Below are positions 1 to 4,684 of a stretch of 6,062 nt of DNA, in pieces. Numbering within the stretch: position 1 is the first letter of the stretch; each line of letters opens with the position of its first letter. The DNA comes from CAYJSJ01 sp964373065 (GTDB lineage: Bacteria; Patescibacteriota; Gracilibacteria; Peribacterales; Peribacteraceae), in the NCBI GenBank assembly GCA_964373065.1, contig CAYJSJ010000033.1, positions 1 to 6,062 on the forward strand, in the 5' to 3' direction. The translations under genes and the position numbers were made by a program. The notes beneath the pieces are model-generated. The model was not told the origin of the DNA and did not search any database. It was given only the letters and a program-made list of their open reading frames with translations.

Positions 1-1
1 A

Positions 2-478
2 ACGCAGATGCTCGCGGGAAGCGTCTACAAAATGTATAAGATGATGGACCGCGCCGAGCAAAAGAAGAAATACCGCTCCATTCTCTCGGCGCGCGAACGG
101 CTGGTAAAAAATGGGTTGCTGCGCTGGAACAAAAGATTTCTTGAATTAACCGCGAAAGGGAAAGAAAAATTGCGCGAGTGGGGAAAATGCGAGTACAAAC
201 TTCCCCGTCCTGAAAAATGGGACGGCAAATGGCGCATGCTCATCTTTGATATCCCGGAAAAACAAAAAGGGTTGCGAAACAAAGTCCGCGCCACCTTGCA
301 AGCAATCGGTTTCAAATGGCTTCAGGATAGTGTCTGGGTGTATCCGCATGACTGCGAGGACTTTATTACGCTTCTGAAAGCTGATTTTAAGATTGGGAGA
401 AATTTACTGTATGTCATCGCTGAAGCGATAGAGAACGATCGCGGACTCCGCGACTACTTTGAAGTGTACCCTTCGTAA
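2..478 (+). CDS. PaaX/Cas2-like regulator, 5'-truncated by window edge
   Basis: Reading is open from the first base (Thr-Gln precede the Met at 8) and stops at TAA 476-478, so the true start is probably outside the window. Counting from the Met at 8, residues ~20-55 look like a winged-helix segment (RERLVKNGLLRW, then LELTAKGKEKL). Residues ~70-156 form a Cas2/PaaX-C-type ferredoxin fold: KWRMLIFDIPE with the Asp at the end of strand 1, RNKVRATLQAIGFKWLQDSVW, then a YVIAEAIENDRGLRDYF tail. This winged-helix plus Cas2-like layout belongs to the PaaX-type family, common in CPR genomes and often auto-annotated as Cas2. No cas1 or CRISPR array is in view, so a DNA-binding regulator is more likely than an adaptation nuclease. 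The ligand and targets are unknown. The gene converges on tsaE. Confidence 0.75.
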   Translation, partial: TQMLAGSVYKMYKMMDRAEQKKKYRSILSARERLVKNGLLRWNKRFLELTAKGKEKLREWGKCEYKLPRPEKWDGKWRMLIFDIPEKQKGLRNKVRATLQAIGFKWLQDSVWVYPHDCEDFITLLKADFKIGRNLLYVIAEAIENDRGLRDYFEVYPS

Positions 479-486
479 TGTACCCA

Positions 487-522
487 TATCAATATAGCGC
501 GCGGTCGCATATTATATTGATA
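487..522. repeat. Inverted repeat between convergent genes, possible bidirectional terminator
   Basis: TATCAATATA (487-496) is a perfect 10-bp inverted match to TATATTGATA (513-522). The 16-base interior is GC-rich, and GCG 497-499 can pair with CGC 506-508. It lies in the 61-base gap between the PaaX-like gene and tsaE, whose stops face each other. Neither side has a T-run, so it is not a canonical intrinsic terminator. A bidirectional transcription barrier or an mRNA 3'-end hairpin is inferred from position. Confidence 0.45.
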
Positions 523-539
523 GGCGCATCGTTAGACTT

Positions 540-986
540 TCACAGAGAATAAGAGAAGGATATGTGGCGGGTCGCATCATCTATGAAATCAAAATGAAAT
601 TTTATATGGCCTTTGGGTAAGATATCGGCAACGCGGTTGGCCCATTCTATGAAGACAAGGTTGTGAGGGTCGGCGAGAAGTTTTTCAAACCCAAGTTTGC
701 GTAAATCTTCTCCGCTGTTCAGACGATAGGCGTCAAGGTGAACTAAAAATTCAAAGCGAAAAGCGAAAAGTTTATACGATTTCATAATTAAGAAAGTCGG
801 GCTGGCGACTTTTTCTTTTACGCCGAGAGCTCTTGCAACAGCTTGCACGAAGGTCGTCTTCCCCGCCCCGAGATTCCCATACAGCCCGACAACGGTCGCG
901 CGGGCAGGCAGAGGAGTTAGGCTGCGCGCGTACTCGCGCGCGGCTGCTTGAAATTCTCCCAGATTTTTCGTCTCTAGTCGTATCAT
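540..986 (-). CDS. tsaE: tRNA threonylcarbamoyladenosine biosynthesis ATPase TsaE
   Basis: 148 aa, about the usual TsaE length. TsaE is the P-loop ATPase that works with TsaD and TsaB in the cytoplasm to place the threonylcarbamoyl group on A37 of ANN-decoding tRNAs (t6A). Visible motifs, in family order: Walker A GNLGAGKT (37-44), SPTF (62-65), HLDAYRL (83-89), and the Walker-B-like IEWANR (113-118). The start is the ATG at 986-984. A promoter-like TTGTAG-17-TATACT lies just upstream, leaving at most a few nucleotides of leader, and no Shine-Dalgarno sequence is seen. The gene is monocistronic here, divergent from pilB and convergent with the PaaX-like gene. tsaB and tsaD are not in the window. 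Confidence 0.95.
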   Translation of the reverse strand: MIRLETKNLGEFQAAAREYARSLTPLPARATVVGLYGNLGAGKTTFVQAVARALGVKEKVASPTFLIMKSYKLFAFRFEFLVHLDAYRLNSGEDLRKLGFEKLLADPHNLVFIEWANRVADILPKGHIKFHFDFIDDATRHISFSYSL

Positions 987-997
987 TGGTATGCATT

Positions 998-1026
998 AGT
1001 ATATTGGTATTGTCCCTATGCTACAA
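998..1026 (-). promoter_or_regulatory. tsaE promoter, overlapping the pilB promoter
   Basis: Read on the minus strand: -35 TTGTAG (1026-1021), 17-bp spacer (1020-1004), -10 TATACT (1003-998). The tsaE ATG lies 11 nt past the -10, so the expected transcript start is only about 4 nt before the start codon. The -35 box is the complement of most of pilB's -10 box on the other strand. Predicted by eye only. Confidence 0.5.
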
Positions 1027-1027
1027 T
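1019..1027 (+). promoter_or_regulatory. Extended -10 promoter of pilB
   Basis: TGC-TACAAT is an extended -10 element (TG at 1019-1020, hexamer 1022-1027). The -35 position at 17-bp spacing (999-1004) is GTATAT, a poor match, so the TG extension probably matters. The pilB ATG begins 7 nt after the hexamer, where transcription would be expected to start, implying a leaderless message. The same CTATGCTA core recurs in the minus-strand promoter at 3002-3030. Confidence 0.55.
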
Positions 1028-1033
1028 ACTCGT

Positions 1034-2710
1034 ATGACCTTGCAGATTGATGACGAAAAAGAAGAAAGGGAACTCCGGGAGGTGCGCTCAAGCGAAGAAG
1101 AGGACTTGATAAAACTTCTTGCCGAGAAGCATAGCCTCCCCTATATTGACCTCATACCGCTCCCTGTTGAGACCGGCGCTCTCCGCGTCATCTCTGAACA
1201 GGAAGCGCGAGCGGCGAAGGTAGCGCCTTTTTCTCTGAACGGAAAGAAAGTGGCGGTTGCACTCTTCTCTCCCGATGCCGAGGCGACCAAAAATGCCGTC
1301 GCTTCAATCCAAAAAGCGGGTTTTTCCCCCACGCTCTACATGGCGGGAACGCGCTCGTTGGAGAAGGTGTGGAAGCATTACCAAGAACTCTCGCGGGCGA
1401 GCGAGACGCGCGCGGGCGAAGTGGAGCTTGGCAGCGGAGCCATCGCGGAGATTGCGGCGAGCGTGAAGACGCTTGAAGCGGCAAGACCACGGATTACCGA
1501 GGTGCTGAACGGAAAAGCACAGAATCGCATCTCGCACTTCGTGGAGATTCTCCTCGGCACCGCGATCGCCATTGACGCGTCCGATATTCATATAGAACCG
1601 GAAGAGAAGAATGTCCGCATCCGCTTTCGTCTTGACGGCATCTTGCAGGAGGCGCTTTCTTTTGACTTTGATACCTATCGTCTCCTCAACTCGCGCATCA
1701 AACTGCTCGCCGGTCTTAAACTTAATGTGAGGGCGGAAGCGCAGGACGGCAGATTCAGCGTCAATCTCAAAGACACGGCAATTGAGGTCCGTACCTCAAC
1801 TCTCCCCGGCGCCCACGGCGAGTCAATCGTGATGCGGCTCCTCAACCCCAAGTCAATCTCGGTGCCGCTTGAGAATCTGGGCATGCATCCATTCCTGCTC
1901 GCCATAGTGAACGCAGAGATTACGAAACCAAACGGCATGCTTTTGACTACCGGACCAACCGGGAGCGGTAAAACGACGACGCTTTACGCTGTGTTGCGCA
2001 AGATTCATACGCCGGGGGTCAAGACCATCACCATTGAGGACCCGATTGAGTACCATCTCGCGGGCATCGTGCAGACCCAAGTTGAGAAAGAAAAGCATTA
2101 TACCTTCGCCTCGGGACTGCGAGCGGCACTCCGTCAAGACCCGGATGTCATCATGGTCGGCGAGATTCGCGATGAAGAAACGGCAGAGATTGCGATTAAC
2201 GCCTCGCTCACGGGGCACCTCGTCTTCTCAACGCTTCATACCAACAACGCGGCAGGCACCTTCCCTCGTCTCATTGACCTCGGCGTCAATCCTAAAGTCA
2301 TCACCTCCGCCATTACACTCGCGATGGCGCAGCGGCTCGTACGAAAACTCTGTCCCGAATGCAAGAAAAAGACCGCACTGTCTGAAAAAGACCGCGCGCA
2401 CGTTGAGGCGATTCTCCAGACCCTGCCCGCTTCGCTTCAGCCAAAAGAAAAAGAGACCTATATGGCAGTGGGGTGCGAGAAGTGCAATAAGACGGGCTAC
2501 AAAGGCCGCATCGGGGTCTATGAAGCGATTCGCACCGACGGCGCCATAGAAAAGATCGTGCGTGAAAATCCGAGCGAACGAGAGATTGAGGCCGTGGCGA
2601 AGCCGCAAGGCATTCCCACGATGATGCAGGATGGGATCTTGAAGGTGCTCGCGGGCATCACTTCGTTCGAAGAACTGGGACGCGTGGTTGACTTGAACAC
2701 GGGACAGTGA
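1034..2710 (+). CDS. pilB: PilB/GspE-type type IV pilus / type II secretion assembly ATPase
   Basis: 558 aa, full length for the family. Hexameric cytoplasmic ATPase that drives pilin polymerisation at the inner membrane. Residues ~20-118 are a GspE/MshE-type N-terminal domain (LPYIDL, then VAPFSLNGKKVAVALFSPD). The ATPase core carries Walker A GPTGSGKT (307-314, Lys313), the Asp box TITIEDPIEY (331-340), Walker B VIMVGEIRD (372-380, Glu377) and the His box LTGHLVFSTLHT (392-403). Four cysteines in two CxxC pairs (440/443 and 481/484) form the zinc site typical of PilB/GspE and absent from PilT retraction ATPases. The frame stays open upstream to about 833, but that part is antisense to tsaE and lies before the promoter, so I choose the ATG at 1034. 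There is no Shine-Dalgarno sequence. No other pilus genes (pilC, pilT, pilM-Q, pilins) are adjacent, so PilB is preferred over GspE only by analogy. Confidence 0.93.
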   Translation: MTLQIDDEKEERELREVRSSEEEDLIKLLAEKHSLPYIDLIPLPVETGALRVISEQEARAAKVAPFSLNGKKVAVALFSPDAEATKNAVASIQKAGFSPTLYMAGTRSLEKVWKHYQELSRASETRAGEVELGSGAIAEIAASVKTLEAARPRITEVLNGKAQNRISHFVEILLGTAIAIDASDIHIEPEEKNVRIRFRLDGILQEALSFDFDTYRLLNSRIKLLAGLKLNVRAEAQDGRFSVNLKDTAIEVRTSTLPGAHGESIVMRLLNPKSISVPLENLGMHPFLLAIVNAEITKPNGMLLTTGPTGSGKTTTLYAVLRKIHTPGVKTITIEDPIEYHLAGIVQTQVEKEKHYTFASGLRAALRQDPDVIMVGEIRDEETAEIAINASLTGHLVFSTLHTNNAAGTFPRLIDLGVNPKVITSAITLAMAQRLVRKLCPECKKKTALSEKDRAHVEAILQTLPASLQPKEKETYMAVGCEKCNKTGYKGRIGVYEAIRTDGAIEKIVRENPSEREIEAVAKPQGIPTMMQDGILKVLAGITSFEELGRVVDLNTGQ

Positions 2711-2753
2711 CGCACTGACTTCTCCACATTGCGCGGCTGGGCGTAACAGGTAG

Positions 2754-2995
2754 CATACAATTCAGATTCCTCTATTCGTATGTGCGACAGTCAGAGCGTC
2801 GCAATCCCGCTTCAGCGGGATATTACATTCAAGAAGATGAATCTCCGGGTCATCGGACTTTTAATACGGGTACTAAAAGTTAACAGAACTCCTAAGGAGC
2901 GTGCCAGAAATCCAACACATCCTCGGAGGAATGTTGGAATCCGCGAAGCGGAGTGATGGCCCGAAGATTCATTCTCTTGAGTCGGAGGACTCTGG
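2754..2995 (-). ncRNA. Candidate structured non-coding RNA, ~240 nt, unknown family
   Basis: This fills most of the 358-base gap between pilB and ruvB. Read on the minus strand, helices follow almost without gaps. P1 is 2992-2988/2983-2979. P2 is a 26-position closing stem, 2980-2955 with 2854-2829 (22 Watson-Crick, 2 wobble, 2 mismatched). Inside P2: P3 2952-2948/2944-2940, P4 2938-2932/2917-2911 plus an inner 4-bp stem, P5 2899-2896/2892-2889, P6 2880-2874/2863-2857. After P2: P7 2821-2815/2810-2804 with a UGAA loop, P8 2803-2798/2788-2783, P9 2782-2778/2758-2754 plus 3 bp past a bulge. The minus strand is favoured by the strong promoter at 3002-3030 and because P6 extends there through a G-U pair that would be A-C on the plus strand. 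No U-rich terminator is seen, so the 3' end is uncertain. No tmRNA, RNase P, SRP, 6S or T-box signature was recognised. A DNA-level hairpin element is the main alternative. Confidence 0.55.
2829..2980. repeat. Long imperfect inverted repeat (26-nt arms) enclosing four hairpins
   Basis: The left arm 2829-2854 and right arm 2955-2980 are reverse complements except at four positions: 2835/2974, 2836/2973, 2845/2964 and 2850/2959. All four differences are transitions; two preserve a G-U pair on either strand. The 100-base interior is itself four hairpins. It serves as the closing stem of the proposed RNA, but could equally be the termini of a small non-autonomous element. No target-site duplication was found at its edges. 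Confidence 0.75.
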
Positions 2996-3001
2996 AGGTG
3001 T

Positions 3002-3030
3002 ATCCTAGCATAGATTGACTCCAATGTCAA
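3002..3030 (-). promoter_or_regulatory. Strong leftward sigma-70-type promoter for the candidate RNA
   Basis: On the minus strand: perfect -35 TTGACA (3030-3025), 17-bp spacer (3024-3008) ending in TGC, and -10 TAGGAT (3007-3002). The expected start is near 2995, just before the first helix of the candidate RNA. The -35 is part of a dyad, TTGAC (3015-3019) / GTCAA (3026-3030), which may be chance or an operator. No minus-strand reading frame of credible protein character lies downstream. Confidence 0.65.
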
Positions 3031-3054
3031 TGACTTCTTTTGCCTCGCCTCATT

Positions 3055-3060
3055 TACAAT
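3055..3060 (+). promoter_or_regulatory. -10 box of ruvB
   Basis: TACAAT lies 8 nt before the ruvB ATG, the same hexamer as upstream of pilB. The -35 is weak; ATGACT (3030-3035, 19-bp spacing) is the nearest candidate and abuts the leftward TTGACA box. Any leader would be only a couple of nucleotides long. Prediction by eye. Confidence 0.4.
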
Positions 3061-3068
3061 GAGAGAGT

Positions 3069-4082
3069 ATGGCGATACAGAAAAAAGAGCCGAAGACGGC
3101 ACAGAAAGAACTGGGCGACTCTTTGTTAGACAAAACTCTGCGTCCATCGCTCTGGGACGAGTATATCGGGCAGATCGACATCAAAGAAAATTTGCGGATT
3201 CTCCTGCAGGCGGCGAAAGAACGCTCCCATACTCCCGAACACCTTCTCTTCTATGGACCGCCGGGACTTGGCAAGACGACGCTTGCACATTTGATTGCCA
3301 AAGAGATTGGCGCGCAGATAAAGATTACTTCAGGACCTGCGATTGAAAAGGTCGGCGACCTTGCCTCAATCCTCACCAACCTTGAGGGCGGCGACATTCT
3401 CTTCATTGACGAGATTCACCGCCTCCACAAGCAGATTGAAGAGATACTCTACCCCGCGATGGAGTCGGGGCGCTTAGACATCATCATCGGCAAGGGTCCA
3501 TCGGCGCGCACCGTCCAGCTTGAGATACCGCCGTTCACGCTCATTGCAGCCACCACTCGCATCTCAATGCTCTCTTCCCCGCTTCGCTCCCGTTTTTCGG
3601 GCGGCACCTTTCGGCTTGAATATTACAGCAACGGCGAGATTGAGCAGATTCTCTCGCGCTCGGCAAAGATACTCGGCATTGCTGCAAAAGAGGGGGCGCT
3701 TAAAGAACTCGCGATACGAAGCCGCTTCACGCCGCGCACCGCGAACTATCTTTTAAAGCGCGCGCGGGACTTCGCACAGGTAAAGAAGAGCGCGCTTACC
3801 AAAGAATCGGTGATGGACGCGCTCAAACTCCTCGGTGTTGATACACTTGGTCTCCACCATTCCGACCGCGCGCTTCTCACGGTGCTCATTGAGAAGTTCG
3901 GCGGCGGCCCCGTCGGGCTCAACACGCTCGGCGCCGCGCTCTCTGAAGAGGAAGCGACGATAGAAGAGGTGCACGAACCCTATCTCATCCAACTCGGGCT
4001 TCTTGAGCGCACCCCGCGCGGCAGGCGCGCTACCCCGAAAGCGTACGAGCACATACAAGGGGTTAGGCAGACGCTGATATAA
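3069..4082 (+). CDS. ruvB: Holliday junction branch-migration helicase RuvB
   Basis: 337 aa, normal RuvB length. Hexameric AAA+ motor that, loaded by RuvA, drives branch migration of Holliday junctions for RuvC resolution. Motifs: family-type N-terminus LRPSLWDEYIGQ (~24-35), Walker A GPPGLGKT (63-70, Lys69), Walker B DILFIDEIHR (109-118), sensor-1 region AATTR (160-164), arginine-finger segment PLRSRF (171-176), and the C-terminal winged helix with KFGGGPVGL (276-284) and EPYLIQLGLLERTPRGR. In most RuvBs I recall, the sensor-1 stretch reads GATTR; here the Gly is Ala and ATTR is kept. The start is the ATG at 3069, supported by the -10 box just upstream; there is no properly spaced Shine-Dalgarno. 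ruvA and ruvC are not adjacent. The stop lies 8 bp from the stop of the convergent toxin gene. Confidence 0.97.
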   Translation: MAIQKKEPKTAQKELGDSLLDKTLRPSLWDEYIGQIDIKENLRILLQAAKERSHTPEHLLFYGPPGLGKTTLAHLIAKEIGAQIKITSGPAIEKVGDLASILTNLEGGDILFIDEIHRLHKQIEEILYPAMESGRLDIIIGKGPSARTVQLEIPPFTLIAATTRISMLSSPLRSRFSGGTFRLEYYSNGEIEQILSRSAKILGIAAKEGALKELAIRSRFTPRTANYLLKRARDFAQVKKSALTKESVMDALKLLGVDTLGLHHSDRALLTVLIEKFGGGPVGLNTLGAALSEEEATIEEVHEPYLIQLGLLERTPRGRRATPKAYEHIQGVRQTLI

Positions 4083-4090
4083 GAAATCTG

Positions 4091-4348
4091 TTATCGGTAT
4101 ACCTCGTGGTCGCCAATTGCGTGCAGGACTACTTCACCTTTTGAAAGGTACGAAAAGACAATTCGGTGTTTATAATTCACCGAGAAACTAAACCTGCCCC
4201 GAAGCGGGCCGTGTAGTTTATGAACTTTGAGTTGCTGGTGATTGGCGGAGTTTTTAAAGAGAGCAATCTTTTCTAATGCCTCCTCTTGGAGCATCGTAGG
4301 TAGTGTGTGAAGTTGCCGTTGGAAGGCGGGGGTGTAGGCGATGTGCAT
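4091..4348 (-). CDS. RelE/ParE-superfamily toxin
   Basis: 85 aa, the usual size for this superfamily. Features: N-terminal helices (FQRQLHTLP, EEALEKIALF), then the beta-sheet core LKVHKLHGPLRGRFSFSV, NYKHRIVF, and the C-terminal strand EVVLHAIGDHEVYR. Arg50, Arg52, Arg62, His81, Tyr84 and Arg85 are basic or aromatic candidates for the active surface. Such toxins are either ribosome-dependent mRNA interferases (RelE/YafQ type) or gyrase poisons (ParE type). The R-R-H-Y content and GDHEVYR ending suggest RelE type, but this is not settled. The gene starts 2 bp after the antitoxin stop, so the two are co-transcribed from the promoter at 4603-4630. It converges with ruvB and no terminator separates them. 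Confidence 0.85.
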   Translation of the reverse strand: MHIAYTPAFQRQLHTLPTMLQEEALEKIALFKNSANHQQLKVHKLHGPLRGRFSFSVNYKHRIVFSYLSKGEVVLHAIGDHEVYR

Positions 4349-4350
4349 GT

Positions 4351-4575
4351 TTACTGCCTAATTTTTCTGGCGAGAACACGCAAATCGCCTCGGAGGATTT
4401 TACCTTCCGCTACTTCCCGTTCCGACTGTAACACCGCCTGAACCGCTTCCTCCTCGGCAAGACGGTGGAGCGCGCGGCGCACGACTGCCGATTTATTCGG
4501 AGAACGGCCATGCTTTATTTCCCCGTCTATAAACGCTTCAAGTTCGGCGGGGATTGGAACGGAAAGAGTGGTCAT
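4351..4575 (-). CDS. Ribbon-helix-helix (ParD/CopG-like) antitoxin
   Basis: 74 aa. Residues 2-9 (TTLSVPIP) form the predicted DNA-reading beta strand. AELEAFIDGEIKHG and NKSAVVRRALHRLAEEEA are the two helices, with the usual polar turn GRSPN between them. The C-terminal half (EEAVQAVLQSEREVAEGKI to RVLARKIRQ) is the likely toxin-wrapping tail. It is expected to dimerise, neutralise the toxin encoded 2 bp downstream, and repress its own promoter. That fits the TATGATA/TATCATA repeats over its -10 box. The ATG at 4575 is the only sensible start. There is no clear Shine-Dalgarno despite a predicted leader of about 20 nt. Confidence 0.85.
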   Translation of the reverse strand: MTTLSVPIPAELEAFIDGEIKHGRSPNKSAVVRRALHRLAEEEAVQAVLQSEREVAEGKILRGDLRVLARKIRQ

Positions 4576-4580
4576 ATTTG

Positions 4581-4608
4581 TATGATATTACAGTATGATA
4601 GTATCATA
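4581..4608. promoter_or_regulatory. Candidate autoregulatory operator of the toxin-antitoxin pair
   Basis: Three copies of one heptamer: TATGATA at 4581-4587 and 4594-4600, and its reverse complement TATCATA at 4602-4608. The last two form a perfect 7-1-7 palindrome, and the direct copies are 13 bp apart. The palindrome covers the predicted -10 box. Ribbon-helix-helix antitoxins typically bind short repeated half-sites like these. The repeats are seen directly; binding is inferred. Confidence 0.6.
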
Positions 4609-4630
4609 TACTTCTTGAAACGGAAGTCAA
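4603..4630 (-). promoter_or_regulatory. Promoter of the antitoxin-toxin operon
   Basis: On the minus strand: -35 TTGACT (4630-4625), 16-bp spacer, -10 TATGAT (4608-4603). Expected start is near 4596, giving a leader of about 20 nt. The -35 box begins one base after the U-tract of the upstream operon's terminator. Confidence 0.55.
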
Positions 4631-4660
4631 TAAAAAAACGCCTGCATTGCTGCGGGCGTT
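4631..4660 (-). terminator. Intrinsic terminator of the GNAT / alpha-CTD-like operon
   Basis: On the minus strand AACGCC (4660-4655) pairs with GGCGTT (4642-4637). An inner GCA/TGC stem is capped by a GCAA tetraloop, with one A-C mismatch between the two stems. Seven U's (4638-4632) follow and overlap the stem end. It begins 24 bases after the TAG of the alpha-CTD-like gene. A textbook Rho-independent terminator. Confidence 0.88.
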
Positions 4661-4684
4661 GTGGCGACGATTCTCTCGTCTTTT

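Noticed and set aside
833..1033. In-frame N-terminal extension of pilB with a hydrophobic, membrane-like stretch
   Set aside because: It is antisense to the conserved end of tsaE, lies upstream of the extended -10 box, and PilB proteins need no membrane segment; the ATG at 1034 gives a normal length.
2756..2761. Plus-strand TACAAT as a rightward promoter into the hairpin element
   Set aside because: No good -35 at 16-18 bp, and the hexamer lies inside helix P9; the minus-strand promoter is far better. Kept only as a weak alternative.
2804..2821. Hairpin ATCCCGC/GCGGGAT as pilB's intrinsic terminator
   Set aside because: Strong stem but no U-run follows on either strand, and it is flush with neighbouring helices of the candidate RNA.
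2754..2995. Known RNAs: tmRNA, RNase P RNA, SRP RNA, 6S RNA or T-box leader
   Set aside because: No tRNA-like ends or tag frame, no RNase P conserved blocks, no SRP apical motif, no single long hairpin with a central bubble, and no T-box sequence or downstream gene on that strand.
3061..3067. GAGAGAG before ruvB as a Shine-Dalgarno sequence
   Set aside because: It ends one base before the ATG, too close to work as an SD, and lies within or at the expected transcript start.
2812..3147. Minus-strand reading frame of 111 codons across the pilB-ruvB gap
   Set aside because: No domain or conserved motif; composition looks like translated structured DNA. It runs through the hairpins and overlaps the ruvB start.
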